A stretch of DNA of 64,000 bases from Lentinus brumalis. Its lineage: Eukaryota; Basidiomycota; Agaricomycetes; Polyporales; Polyporaceae. Below, piece after piece: positions 1 to 11,834 of this stretch. Made by a program: the position numbers and the translations under genes. The number at the start of each line of letters is the position of its first letter. Position 1 is the first letter of the stretch. A model generated the notes under the pieces. It searched no databases. It was given only the letters and a program-made list of their open reading frames with translations, and was not told the DNA's origin. The stretch covers positions 62,001-126,000 of the forward strand of contig MARA01000068.1 of the NCBI GenBank assembly GCA_001792895.1, read 5' to 3'.

Positions 1-575
1 TGTGGCTACGACCTTCCACACCTGGGCGTCACTGTACCTCTGGTTACTTAGCTAGAACACCTGATCGCTCCTGATAGCCAATTAGCTAGGATTCGCCCTT
101 CTCCACTGACCCAGCAGATTACCCAGCAAACAGCACTTCACTTTAGGGCAACAACAGCCTGTCCCTTACATAATTCTCCCAGCCGCCATATCCCCGAGTC
201 GCCCGAGATTATATCCCATGAGTGTACTGCGCTCATCGCCGCCGCCGCTGCGGCAGCGCCCGCCATCGCACGTCTGGCGCGCTTATCGTCTGGCACAGCG
301 AGCTCGACTTCTGGTGCACTCTCCCACTGTACTAGGTACATATATATATCAATACAATCGTTGTGAGCACGCGATTACAGCGTGATGGGTTTCAGAGGGT
401 GAAGATTGCGTAGATCTGCAGTACCCAACATATTATACTGTACATCCTATGGGCTGGCCGCTGCAACCAAGTGACGGCACGCGAGCGCAACAATGAAGCG
501 TATACATTCAGACGTAGTGGGATGATATACAGGGAATGCGAGCGCAATGGTATAGAGGACAAGAGGGACACTAGT
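1..575. other. no supportable gene
   Basis: I see no coding exon with splice sites or a recognisable domain here. A short minus-strand open frame at 138-341 is Ala-rich and looks like a chance frame. The stretch lies downstream (3') of the minus-strand gene that ends at 576. Confidence 0.5.
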
Positions 576-1480
576 CTAGTCAGAGACTTCACCTGAGCCC
601 TCGTGCTGCAAGCCTTCCCCGCTCCCCTCCTCGTCGCTCGATTCAACAGTCTCCGCGCTCTTCACAGGCTTCTTCTTCCGTTGGACCTTCTTCTGGGGCT
701 TGTATACGACCTCACTGTTCTTCACGTGCTCGGCATTGCGCATCTTGCGTGCCTCAAGCTGCTTGTCGGTCAGCCGGATCCAATAGCAAGTGCACATATT
801 GTGCGGGCCTTCTAGTGCGTTGAGAAGCGCGTAGACGTTGTCACGCCCAATGGTGCCTGGGTTTGCCATCTTCCCGCAAGGCCATCCAAAGAGCTTGACC
901 GCGTGTGCCTCAACAATCTTTGCTTTGTAGTTGTCATAGTTCATGACGACCTTCTTCTTCTTGCCAGTGCTTCCAGATGCTGAAAGAATACAATCTGTAG
1001 CGAGCAGTTAGATCCTTTATGAGATGTATCGACTCGAACTCTTACCAAGTCCCTCCTGAATCAGTTGGCGGCACAAGCTGATGGCCTTTGCAAGCGGGGG
1101 CAACTTCTTCACGAGGGCTGGGAGCGAGATTAGCACAGAGCATACCAAGAGCATGAGAAAATGATCTTACACTGGTCAAAGAGCTTGCTAACAGCCCAAG
1201 ATTTAAGCTTCAAGCCAAGCGTACGGGGTTCCATGCCGAGCACTTTGTGGATGAAGCTCTCCACAGCAGCCGTGAGGAACATCTTGGGTTTGTGATATTC
1301 GTCCGTTCCAGAGCACACCGCGACATACATACACAGTTTCTGTTTGGGCCCATAGGATGTTTAGCAAGTGGCAGCAAAAGGCAGGCTTCTCGTCCATGTC
1401 CTGGGGGGTTCATTCGATGTCGCTCAATGACGACGGCAACATTACCACCACCAACAGCACCCTCGCTGACCTCCATCAAG
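576..1480 (-). CDS. WP-motif family protein, 3' exons (copy 1)
   Basis: I can support three 3' exons on the minus strand: one reaching down to 1171, 1117-1046, and 979-576. The introns are 1170-1118 and 1045-980, both GT-AG with continuous phase. The last exon encodes a Lys run (GKKKKVV), a Tyr-rich stretch (NYDNYKAKI), the sequence KLFGWP, and a conserved-looking helix ending DKQLEARKMRN. The tail is Lys-rich and then acidic (SSDEEGSGE). Coding sequence probably continues to about 1480, where another open frame contains SQAILMEVSEG, but I could not fix that splice or a start codon, so the 5' end is open. The same core occurs in the gene at 4746-6211, so the two are paralogues. The family resembles a hypothetical group scattered through agaricomycete genomes; no biochemical role is known to me. 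It lies next to a KDZ transposase remnant, so a link to transposons is possible but unproven. Confidence 0.55.
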
Positions 1481-1830
1481 ATTGCTTGGCTGAAGAAGAG
1501 ACCAAATGATGCCTGACGGATGGTATGTACGCCGTGTTTGTTGTACCAGAGCCACTACTGACTCATTTGCAGAGGTCTCGACGGCTCGTTGCAGATAGCG
1601 CAGTCGAGACAGGGGCAGATATAGACTTGCTGATGGCTGAGGTACGGGAGCTCATGGCAGAGAATGTGGGATTGCTGAGGGCTGGAGAGCGAGAGGAGGA
1701 CCCGGCTGATGAATGGGAGGAGGAGCCCACCGCAGAGAATATGCGGGATGGGGATGCATGGACTACCGCCCAGCTTGCGGCATTGACGAGGTGAGTATCA
1801 GTCCATGTTGCCTGATCTTTTCGCATTGAC

Positions 1831-3645
1831 ATGTGGGCTGCCCAAAGTGCTCGACAATGGAAGGGCCCCCGATGTCGGCAAGACCAACAGACACGGCTTG
1901 ACCGGAATCGTGCAAGCCAAGAAGCCTGGGCAGCTCAAATGGCTGACCTCGTAGCTGCACCTCCACCATTGGACACGCCCGCTGCCAACGTCTACAAGTT
2001 TGAGGTCACAGCTGTCAACTTGGATGATGAGCATCATCGTCATCTCGTGCGTCTCTGCCTCCGACCTCGTACAGAATACACCCCCGTCCTGCAAGTCTCC
2101 CAAGCACACAATGAACTCGCCATCGTCGCCCTCATCTGCCACGGTTTGCTGGGCTGTACACCATCACAGCCTAAGCTCACCATCAGTCTATGAACCCTTG
2201 AGTTCTACCATCAACTTCGCCGCCGCCAATCCTCGCTCAGTGTGCGTGAACGCTGGCTCAGCTGAAGGGAGCGGTGTCCGAGTCTTGGAGTGAACCGGGG
2301 TGTTCCTCTGTGCATGTCGTCATGGCATGGTTGAGTCTGTTGTTGAGATGCGGCATTCTGGCGAGCTGTGAGTTTCTATTGAGCTGTCTCCCACAATACT
2401 CAATACTAACACAATGTCTGCTATCCAGAGCCAAGTATCCTCTAGCAACTTCAGCACGGATTATGAAGGTTTACGGCGAGGACCAAGGGGTCGGGCACGA
2501 CATTGCCTGTTCCTTCCCAGCCACCATCGGGAACAGCTCACTTGGCGCTCAGGCACGCGCCCTCTGATTTATCCTAGCCATCAACGCATTCCATGGCCAC
2601 GCACACAATCGTCTCTGCCAGCTGCGCTTTCACCCCCTTTACCTCAAGTATCTAGGCCTCGAAGACCTGGAGACATGTGAGCAAATATTCTTCGCGTCGA
2701 ACGCCGTCGCGTGCACCGTCCATTTTGCATCCCACTTTCATTGGCTCCAGTATATTGATCTTCACTTCGCTCAATGGGATTGAGATTGCTATCTTGAGCT
2801 CTGTACGCATCAGTATTTCCCCATTTGTCTGCAGTGTCTGGAAGTCTGAACGTGCGGGCGCTAATGAGCTTAAAACATTGTCTTTCCCAACTGACCAAGT
2901 CTGCACAACTTCGGTAATATTTATCTCTGTGGGCCTCCTAGAATCTTTCTGTAGCCCTGCAATGTCCTCAATCACCCTGACTGGCTGGCAATCCACCGCT
3001 CAATGCCGGCACCTCCTGAGGCCTATTCAGGCAACCTCACTCCGAATGGCCGGCAAGGAGCAATCATGGAGAGGTGTAAGCAAGTCTACGAAGGATTTGC
3101 ATGCATAATCTTGCCGTCAAAGGAGCGGCCGGCAATGTTTTCATAGTGAGCAGAAATGATCTGGAGTCTGAACTTCTGACGTATCTGCAACTGTCTGAAA
3201 AGCATCTGAAAACGTCTGAAAACGTCTGATCCAGACGCCTCAAATATTTTTGGAAGTTGTGATGCGTGTTATGATGTCCGATTCCTCTACAATAACTCTC
3301 GCCAGGCCCTCGCAATCATTGCAGAGTACACACTGGCTGTGGAGAACTTCAAGGCCCTCCATGGACTTACTGACGACAGCTTCGAGTCTTGGCGCAACGA
3401 GGAGCTCCCATACCTCCAGCACCTCGCTAAAGATGTCTTGAAGATCTCGTACTATGAAGCACTAGAAGGGCTGAGAATCGCACAGTCAGTCGCATTTTCG
3501 GTACCGCAGAAAATAAACTGACCAAATTATATGTAGGGAAGCCTGGGCAAAGGTCACGACAATGACACAGTTCCTCAATGTCCACCAAACCACCTTCACC
3601 AGTGGCGAAGAGACATGTCGTAATCAGGCCCCACCTTGACATCAC
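1831..3645 (+). pseudogene. degraded KDZ-type transposase
   Basis: Scattered exons match the remembered layout of Kyakuja-Dileera-Zisupton transposases. In order: an N-terminal segment with YKFEVTAVNL and HGLLGCTPSQP (about 1980-2190); LEFYHQLRRRQSSLS just after; FLCACRHGMVESVVEMR (about 2300-2372); an intron with a clean GTGAGT donor; then KYPLATSARIMKVYGED, VGHDIACSF, NAFHGHAHNRLCQ, LGLEDLETCEQIFFASNAVA and WLQYIDLHFAQWD up to about 2770; and finally LYNNSRQALAIIAEY...SYYEALEGLRIAQ (about 3290-3490), an intron, and a short exon ending near 3645. Breaks: a TGA at 2191-2193 between ISL and TLEF, an out-of-frame junction after 2560, a TGA directly after AQWD near 2770, and an early C-terminal end. 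An acidic open frame at 1525-1794 ending in a GTGAGT donor may be an upstream exon or unrelated. The element can no longer encode a full transposase. Confidence 0.7.
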
Positions 3646-3819
3646 AGATAAGTAGGCTAGTTAGCCTCCCGTACCAGTCTTCACAGGAGGCTAACTAGCC
3701 CCAACCAGCGCTGATGCGCGTGTAATCCTATAAATCTGGACAAACCGCCCTCGGCCAGCACCAGGTAGCCCCGGAGTCCATCAGCTCGCCATCAGGCGCC
3801 ATCAAGCACAGCGCGTGCG

Positions 3820-4470
3820 GCCATGGCGGCCTGCCGAACACTGCCGGAGAGGGCGCTGAGTGCCCGACGCTGCGCGGAGGTCCGTGCTCGCTGTGCCCGA
3901 CAGCGAGCTCGGTTATTCGGTCAGTTCTTGCTCGTTTCGGGGATCGTTCGTTTTGCTAACTGGGTCTATTTCTCGGCGCGCATCTATTGGTACACAGTAC
4001 AAGATTCCATAACCGCTGGACCGATGGCAATCGCGGGCGGGATGGCGGCGGGGGAGGGGGGCAGTACGCGCCCAGGCACGCGTCATCCGACATGCGCCCC
4101 GGCTCTTGTTCTTCCGATCCGAGGGACCGGGGTTCCGGTCCCTCCTCCCTTCCCGCCGGCAACTCCCAGAGGCGCCAAGTGGCCATCGTCGTGCGGGAGT
4201 CCATGCTCGCTGTGGCCCACAGCGAGCTCGAGTTCTCGGTGAGTTCTCGGCCGTTTTGGCTCGTTCTTCTCGCTAACTGGGCATACAGCTCAGCGCCGAC
4301 GTATTGGTCCTTGATATGGGATGCCAGGACCACTGGGGCAATGGGAAACGACGATCCGAGAAACCTTCCCGCCGGCAGCCTCGACAGACGCCAAGTGCGT
4401 GCTCGCGCCCACAGCGAGCTCGCGTTCTCAGTTATTTTCTGGTCGTTTCGCCTGACCTTTTTGCAGTAAG
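3820..4470. repeat. degenerate tandem repeat with conserved hairpin
   Basis: Three diverged copies share the motif GCTCGCTGTG..CACAGCGAGCTCG followed by a TTCTC/GTTC-rich tract and CGCTAACTGGG. The hairpin cores lie at 3886-3908 (9-bp arms), 4205-4227 (perfect 10-bp arms around a 3-nt loop) and 4401-4419 (shortened). Copies are spaced about 320 and 195 bp apart, so this is not a simple satellite. No convincing ORF uses it. Confidence 0.6.
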
Positions 4471-4745
4471 GTTACAATGCTCCCACAAAGACGTCAATAG
4501 CCTTTGAGCTGTAATCCGAGCACAGACAGGTACAGCACACGAGAACTCTGAACGAGAGGCGTCAGCGAGCGGCAAGGTTGCAATTACAAGTGCTAATATT
4601 GAATATTAGATAGCATTGACTTCAATACTCGGGCAGTGCATTGAGAACTGCCGGCGACCGAGGGGCGTACGATGCGAGTAACGAGGTATGCAAATTAAGT
4701 ACGTGACTAAGTAGTTAGAGAGTAGTTGAGTACTACTGATCTACT

Positions 4746-6211
4746 CTACTCAGGGGGCACGTTCTGGCTGCCGGACGATGTAGGCATTGGGGTGGGACCA
4801 TGAGACATGGGCGGCATGTTTGTGGACGCAGGCATGAGGGTGCTGAGGAGATGATCATGCGATGGCAGATCCATCTGCCCATAAGAAGCGGCTGTGTTGT
4901 GAGTGAATTCGAAACTTGCATAATCAAGACCGGGAAGACCATGGAAAGATGTCGACAGGAGCATACCAGAGGAGCCGCTGAGCTCATCTGTGAGCGACGA
5001 GCTCATCGACATGAATGAAGGGGACTGCATGTGGCTGATGGAGTGCTGAGGCTGCGAGATCATGGGAAACATGCCGCCCTCTCCGTGCGTCAGGGCAGCG
5101 TAGTCGAAGTCGGTGGCTGCGCCGTGGAGACCCATAGCTTCGGGGTGGCAGAGAGTCGAGTCGAGGATGAGCGGAGTGGAGGGCGGGATCAGCGGATCGT
5201 AAAGGAGAGGATCTGGGAACGGGGTCGCAGGGTGAAACGGGATGGCTGGACTCTGGGATAGCAGCGACGGGTTCTGGGACGGCAGCGCGGGGCTCTGGAA
5301 CAGGGGCGCTGGGCTCACATTCATCACTGGGGTCTGGGGGGTGCTTGATGTCATTGACGGGGGATGTGCACTCCGGTGACGGTGGCCCGGGGAGTCCGTC
5401 GTCAGTGCCGGGCTCGAACATGCCAAGCGCGCTGCCACTGCGGAGCTCTGAAGTTGCCGTGGGTTCGAGGAACCTGCCGCGGAGGGAGAGGAGTTAGAGC
5501 GTGTGAGGCCGGGGGCGTCGCTCTGGGGATCCTCGGCCTCGCAAGGTGCATTCGCCCTTCTCTTCTTAGACTGATGAGTGCCTTGAAAGTCCGAGCGGCG
5601 CTTTCGGGGACCTGAGTGCGCGATCCTCACCGCAGCGCCACTCTCCATTGTGACCGCATGGACCGGCGGGACACAGGAGCGCGCTGGGGCCTCCCCGGCT
5701 TCCTCAGCCTCAGACTCGCCATTGCTCGGGGCTCGCTGCGCCCTCCAAGTTTCGACTTCGGCAGCTGAGAGCTTGCGGAACCTACAGCTTCCGCTACTCC
5801 ATGCAGCCTCCAGGACGTCCAGCTCTGTGATCGAGCGGATGCTACTCGGGGCGACCAGGTCCTTGAGCGGCCAGTTCACGATCACGATACCCCATTTGTC
5901 CGTCACCTTGTCATCGAATGCGGAGTAGAACATCTTGTAGGCTTTGTAACCGGTGATCTTGCCTACCAGCCATCAGTGTGAGAAGCAATTCAAAGAACAA
6001 TCAAACAGGACTTACGAAGCTTCTTAATAATCATCTGCGCTACCTTGGTCTGATGGCCTTGGAGATACTCATCCCGCTTGTTCAAGACACCTATGCCAGA
6101 CACGGTCAGAAGGTTCTCGGATTGTGGACCAAGAGCGGCAACCGACCATGTACTGGCGCAGGTTCCGAGCTCAATTCTGCTCAGAAAAATGTCCCAAAAG
6201 GTGCAAATCAC
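4746..6211 (-). CDS. WP-motif family protein with Ser/Pro-rich tail (copy 2)
   Basis: Supported exons are 6090-6016 and 5962-4746, joined by a 53-bp GT-AG intron (6015-5963) in continuous phase. A further 5' exon ending near 6150 contains TFWDIFLSRIE. The joined protein reads GHQTKVAQMIIKKLRK, then ITGYKAYKMFYSAFDDK, then the WP core (IVIVNWPLKDLVAP), then FRKLSAAEVETWRAQR. A long low-complexity tail of nearly 300 residues follows, rich in Ser, Pro and His, with a basic GPRKRRSDF / KKRR stretch that could be a nuclear localisation signal. Only the first about 90 residues of the last exon resemble copy 1 at 576-1480; the tail here is much longer. I see no internal stop in these exons. The start codon is not resolved. 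Function is unknown; disorder plus basic patches would suit a DNA- or chromatin-associated protein, but that is inference. Confidence 0.55.
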
Positions 6212-8128
6212 ATTGTAAAATAAGTGCTATCTAATGGCTTCAGAGAGTCCTACAGGAAGCCCAGAACGAGCATTGTGCCCGATGAGAGACACGAGATTAA
6301 GCGCCCGTGAGGTCGCGCAGGCGAGGGCGCGCAATGGGACTAGGACTCGCTAATGGGACTGGGACTTGGTGGGCTGGGACTAGGACTCATCCGGGAGGAA
6401 TGCGGTTTCCACCCCCGCCAATCTGGCAGGGAACCCCGCGAGAATGCGCAGGCGGCGGCAACAGCCAGGCGCGAGTTCCAGTCCCTCACGTAGCTGAGCG
6501 TGCTCTCACAATCTCACAATGCGTGAGTGGCTGGAGCGCCCGTGCGTCACTCCCTACGAATCGGGCAATGTCACGCATTCTCACCTCCTGTTTTGGCAAC
6601 TGGGGTGATCGAGGGACTGTGGCTCTCCTCCCTCCGAGCCTGTCTCCTCTCCAAGCGCGTGACGGACTGGGACTTGCCGCCCAATGGGACTGCAACTCGC
6701 CATGAAGAAGTCGAGGAGTCGTCGGTCATGGGGAGATGGATGCGATAGGGTCAGGAACGAGATAGAGTCAGAGTTCGAGATCGAGATTGAGAAGCGAGGG
6801 ACAAGGTACGAGAAGCACGGAGATAATGGGGTAACGGCGTTAAAGCGGATCGAGAGCGAGTTGAGTACAGGGTCAGAGCCAGACAGGGCTCATAACCTGT
6901 CAGACAATACGATACATCACGATTAACAAGGACGACGAGTACGCTCGCGTCCGCACTGTATCTTCTATAGTAACTCATCTCGGACAGAAAAGGAAAGGGG
7001 TATTTCTAAAGATGGTAAGTTTGCGTGTTTCGCAGCACAGACTGCTCTCTTTAATGCAATTTCTCTATGCAAGGGTGGCATAAGCTCCTCTGATCAGCCT
7101 GCAAGCGTTGCAGCAGCGGGCCTAGAGGTTGGCAGGCAAGGGACGTCGAGATTGGAGAGAGCGCCAGCAAGCGCTTGAGTCAGTACTAACAAAGTATGAA
7201 CTGAAAGTCACTCTTCAGTCGCGTCTCTGTTACTTATTCTCCTGCGGAGTTTATTATTTGACCTCTCTGGCAAGGGACGTTAGCAGACAGGCCCTCAATT
7301 CGTGGCGGAGGCACGTTACTGCTAGTTTATACTATTCTATGACTTCTATCTATGTACATGATCGAGACATTTCTACATACTGCGAGTCGGGCATACCAGA
7401 TGATTACTAAGCCCGACGTCTTGCCCGTCTTGGCATGACGTCGCACCATCGCGACTACGCTCGGAGGCGTACCGCGTGAATTCCGACAGTCTCAAGATGC
7501 GGAACCGTGGTCCGGCGCCGTGTGAGTTCACAGAATGTCACCCTCGTTGCCAGGATGAAGACTCACAGGTTCGACGTGAAGGCGTGTTAAGAAGGACCGG
7601 ATCTGCCGAGACGGACATGCTGAGCTCGTCACGGCAGTACTTGACCCGTACCCGCCCGTGTCGAGGACCGCACTACTTAGCGGCGTACAGGTGGCATCTG
7701 GAAGACCATGAGCTACGCCCGACATCTGCACCGTATCAGATCAAGGTTGTGGACTTGAGGTCGGACCTGCAAAGCGTCGAATGGCCCACGAGAATACCGG
7801 CGATACTCGCGGAGAGCGTAAGTACGTCGCGTGCGCGAGGCTCGAGCTCAATGGAACAGCCTGAGAGTACGAATGTCAGTCATCACACTGTGCAAGTACG
7901 TTACATACTACTTAACTTGCATTCTAGATTCACCGCGAGCGAATGACAGACCCAAGACGGGCTGGAGGTTAGTGATCAACTTGAGAGTCGCTTCTGTATT
8001 GTTGATCACTGGACTAGCGCCGGCCGGCCCGCGGACCGGCTTTGCTCCTTCTCTCCCTCCTTCGGTCCTTGACCGAGCCCTGCGTTGTGCGATGTATCCC
8101 TGCATCCGCGTACCGCGTCTCGAACGCG
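6212..8128. other. no supportable gene
   Basis: Between 6330 and 6410 the words GGGACTAGGACTC and GGGACTGGGACTT recur several times, and a weaker echo appears near 6665. Open frames at 7129-7410 and 7476-7946 lack a domain or a coherent splice pattern. I make no gene call here. Confidence 0.45.
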
Positions 8129-8437
8129 ATGACTGACTGTGATCCGTTACCAGAAATCGCGTCCAACACCCGTCAAATCGCAGAGCAAATGCCAGACTTC
8201 TTGTATGGGGACCGTCTCGCGTTTCGGACAGGTTTGGGCATCAGGACCACGGTGAGTCAATTGCGACGAACTCCGGAGCCTTGCCGGTTTATCGTACACA
8301 GACAGGCTAGCGTCGCTGGAGCAGCGATCCTGAAGGTGTCGACAGCGTACTTCACGCGCCTACTTTCTGACATCGCCGTGACAGACCCGCAACCAACCGT
8401 ACCGCACAAGCCGTTGGTCGTATCAAGTCCACTGTAG
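8129..8437 (+). CDS. small hypothetical protein
   Basis: From the ATG at 8129 the frame reads MTDCDPLPEIASNTRQIAE and stays open to the TAG at 8435-8437. A GTGAGT...ACAG segment near 8251-8304 is a multiple of three, so the protein is readable with or without splicing it out. The tail SDIAVTDPQPTV is followed by the stop. It lies 160 bp upstream of the helical gene at 8598 on the same strand and could be its 5' part, but I found no splice joining them. I recognise no domain. Confidence 0.3.
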   Translation: MTDCDPLPEIASNTRQIAEQMPDFLYGDRLAFRTGLGIRTTVSQLRRTPEPCRFIVHRQASVAGAAILKVSTAYFTRLLSDIAVTDPQPTVPHKPLVVSSPL

Positions 8438-8597
8438 AATCAATCGCTTTCTCCTCCTTGTGTTACCATACATGGTTGTCTGTCGTTGGTGGCAGCCAAC
8501 GTGCTAACAACAAAAGACGTTTCATCATCGTCAACATATCTACGACCCTTGGCGAGCAAATGCTGCGTCACCCTCAACTATTCCAGCACGCCCCACC

Positions 8598-9788
8598 ATG
8601 AACCAGCTGGAAAGCCTGCAGAACGCCATCATCGCTATGGCTCAGGACGACAGTGCTTCTCTTATGCGGTAGGTAGGAGGCGCCCTCACTGTCGCTCGCA
8701 CAGTACTCACGTGCATCGCAGGACGCTGGTGGACATGGGAGTCACAGGTCCCGAAACGACGTGGCGTAAGGCTTTGCTCGCGAAGCTGAAGAAGCTGGAC
8801 GCCGCCAATCGTCAATCTGCGTCTAGACGGCTTGAACGGAAGGTCGGAGAGCTTAAGGAGCGATTTCCTTTAACCTATGTCTCGGACGAACTTTCTGCCA
8901 TCGCAGGCGATGGCGAGGCGTTATCCCGTGCACTCGATCAGGTGGGTGCGGGGTTCTCTATGCTGATGATTACATATGCTGATATACGAGGACTCATAGG
9001 CGGCGACCCAGGTTTCTGCAGATCTGACGCTTTGCTCCGACGTCCGAGCCAAGTGCGACGTGCACGTCAGCACCGCCCGCACCGTGCTGAGCGGTGTTTG
9101 TGCGCGTACGCGCAACCTTGAGCGAAAGTTCAGCTCCGTCCAAGCAACCGTGAGCCTCTTGTTCTGCGAGGTGCGTCGATCCCATCATTGCACGTCGTTG
9201 CACCACGTCGACCTTTATTGACTTGCTTTACAGGCTACATTCGAGACATCGATCGGGCTGCTGAAACAGCCGCGTACCTACAAGCGCGACCTATATCCAC
9301 TCATGGAAAGCTTGCGCGCAGTCTTGGTGATGCGCGACCGGTCGGTTCGGCAGGCAAGGGACATCTTGTTGACGCTTGACGCATCCGGGTTCGAGCATGC
9401 CACCGCTCAATTGCGTCGCCTGTACACGCGTATCCAGTCATGCAGCTGGAAGCAAGCGCACATTCTGGGGGAATTTCAGGTGACATAGGTCCTTCGTTCA
9501 TGGCGACCCCAGCTGACACAGCGCTACATCATTTCAGCTGCTGATTATTGCTGCAGAGGGAGGCACACTCTATGTGCGCATGCCCGGCGGACAGGATACA
9601 TCAGTTTCCAGCATCCGTGAAGCTCTCATGACATACAGCAAGGTCGAAACTGGCTTGCGGTCGATGCGCGAGGTGGGTTGCGTCTGCCGTTCATGTAAGT
9701 ATGGTCGCCTTTCTGACACCTGTGGCAGGCCCTCGTGCGCGTGCAGACGCGGGTGGATACCGTTTATGCATCACTGACACTCTGCTGA
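8598..9788 (+). CDS. six-exon helical protein, unknown family
   Basis: The gene model is internally consistent. Exons are 8598-8668, 8722-8941, 9000-9170, 9234-9479, 9538-9672 and 9729-9788. All five introns are 53-63 bp with GT and AG borders, and the later four are phase 0. The product is 300 residues with no internal stop. It starts MNQLESLQNAIIAMAQDD and is predicted by eye to be nearly all helix: KALLAKLKKLDAANRQSAS, then LSAIAGDGEALSRALDQ, then TRNLERKFSSVQATVSLL, then MESLRAVLVMRDRSVRQAR. One short strand-like insert (GGTLYVRMPGG) sits near residue 245. There is no signal peptide and no clear membrane span. The regular heptad-like spacing suggests a helical bundle or coiled coil. A broken paralogue lies inverted at 16100-16800 and shares exon borders. 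I do not recognise the family and give no function. The clean splicing makes this one of the best protein-coding candidates in the first 20 kb. Confidence 0.6.
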
Positions 9789-10766
9789 GGTGCTGCTAGA
9801 GCACGATGGAGGAATTTCATGGCCACCTTGGGGTCCGATCTGCCATCGTTGTGCTGTTGCCTAGATACATATGCTGTATGTTCCCTTACCCATGCCCCTA
9901 CGTTGTTCTGCCGTACTCAATTTGCGCCGCAACACTCACATACGACCTGGGACATGAACAGTCCATTCGTAAAGTCGTACAGTCCTCCTCAATTGAAGCC
10001 GTGAGGACGAGTCGGCCTGCGTTGCGAGGATGATGCGTGGACAAATCTGTACAGAGACGGACGGACCGTCGATGCTCCCAGACGGGTGAATTTTGAGAGT
10101 CGTCGCACCATCTCGAGACACGAGGGCCGCAACGAACGACAGCCATGGTTGGCCCAAGATGCCCTCATAAGAGCCGTAGTGCGAAGACGAGATAAACAAA
10201 TGATGGTCGAAGTTACGAGGACGGGGACATCGAGCGCACAGCCAAGTAGCGAGATAGGCGTGCCACCAATCGCGCGGAGCGCCTAACGAGACCCATCTTT
10301 ATCGAGCTCATAGTGGTCGGGTCATACAGACGTTGGAAGGCGAGCTTGAGCTCGGAGCCCGAGTCGACTAACATCCACGCTTTACTGCCATTGAAGTCGC
10401 GCATCTATGCGGGCACGCACATGTTCCACTCTAGCGACGACGTTCAGGCAGCGAATGAGGTGCACCAGAGATGATAATTCCGTAGTAAACAGGTACAGGG
10501 AGCCTTCACAGCGCGAATTATGCACGTGGAGGCAACTTCACGGGAAGACCGATATGTCGGAGAGGATACACAGGCATGAAATATTGATGAGTGTAGCGAA
10601 GAGGGGATGCATGGAGGATAAGGAGACGGGAGGACATGGGGACGCATACGGGATGTGAGAGAGAAGGACATGGAGGGTGAGGCGAGACATGGAGACATCA
10701 GGGGACATTTGAGAAAGCGGCGCATAGGGAAACTTTTGTTCTAGATGACAGCGTGACTCACGTTCA
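9789..10766. other. no supportable gene
   Basis: Several short open frames overlap on both strands (for example 9806-10033 and 10444-10725) but none has a recognisable motif or consistent introns. This is the gap between two convergent genes, the plus-strand helical gene and the minus-strand gene ending at 10767. Confidence 0.4.
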
Positions 10767-11834
10767 TCACAGAGTCATCGTCACCAAGCGACCATCCCGG
10801 CGAATCTGCGCAGTGACTTCACCCGGATACACGCTAATGTGCATTGCTTCGCGCTTGGCCGCAATCGCGGTGTTCACTACATTATAAGGCGCTCCCGTCG
10901 AGGGTACTGGGGCAGGGACGGATGCGGGGGTAGGGGCAATAGTCGGGGCAGGGGCGGCTGCAGTGGAGTAGGCAGAACGCACGTAGGGACGGCTGCTGTG
11001 CATGTCGTATCGGCCGCGTTGACTATGTGTACTCCGCAACTCTCTCCTGAGCTGGCGCACTTCATCAAGCACTTCACGCAGTATGCGAAGGACCTCATGA
11101 GACTAGACGCATCGATTGATTAGGTTGCGTGGGCGGAATACTTATGCGAGAAACACTCACCCAGCGAGGGCTCTCCCCAACATCATCGCCGCGAGACAAT
11201 TCCGGGGCTTGTTGTGGATCATCGGAGGTGCCAGCGGTGCGAGTAACGACGGCCGCCTGCTGAGCTCTATCCGTGTCGTTGATCAGTCCAGGGACCATGG
11301 GACGACCATACTTCATCCGCGCCTCGGTGACTTGACTGTCAGGTGTACCCCTCGCTGTTACACTGGCTGGCCTCTCATTTGTTCTACCCGATGGTAAGCC
11401 CGCGCAGTAAACCGTGTGCTGCGAGAGGACTCACGCTGCAGCGACAGATGTCCGGGTGTCGTAGGCTCCCAACCGGGACGGCGATGGTGATTGTAGTGTA
11501 TGACGGGCCCTGGAAGCTGGACGTGTCTTCTTCCTGGTGCGGGGACCGCCTGCACTAGACGATTCATCCCGAGTAAAAGAGGAAGCATCCTCGTGCGCGC
11601 TGGGGGATCGAGCTCGCTTCCTCATGGCCGCACTAGACCACAGAACCTCAGTCGCGGTCGAGCAGGCGAGCATGAAGCCTACTCACATGGGGGGAGAACC
11701 TTGAGCAGCCGAGGGGGCCTGCAGCTGTGCCGTGATGTGATTGAGTTTTGTGTCGAGTAATCGAGCCTTGGGACGAGCCCGTGCTCGGCGCGACCTCCGA
11801 GTAGGCAGGTCTCTTCCGAAGCGCCTTCTCAGAC
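10767..11834 (-). CDS. disordered/coiled-coil hypothetical protein, 5' end open
   Basis: Four minus-strand exons join in continuous phase: 11834-11687, 11632-11435, 11383-11161 and 11102-10767. The introns are 42-58 bp with GTGAGT donors and TAG acceptors. These exons give about 300 residues. The first half is basic and Ser-rich (AMRKRARSPS, GGPRTRKKTRPASRAR), consistent with a nuclear protein. It is followed by a short Leu/Glu/Arg helix (VLRILREVLDEVRQLRREL) that could form a coiled coil, then a Pro/Ala/Thr-rich linker and a compact C-terminus (EVTAQIRRDGRLVTMTL). At least one more 5' exon is likely around 11880-11990, but the two possible frames conflict by one base, so I leave the start open. 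No known domain was recognised. Confidence 0.5.
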
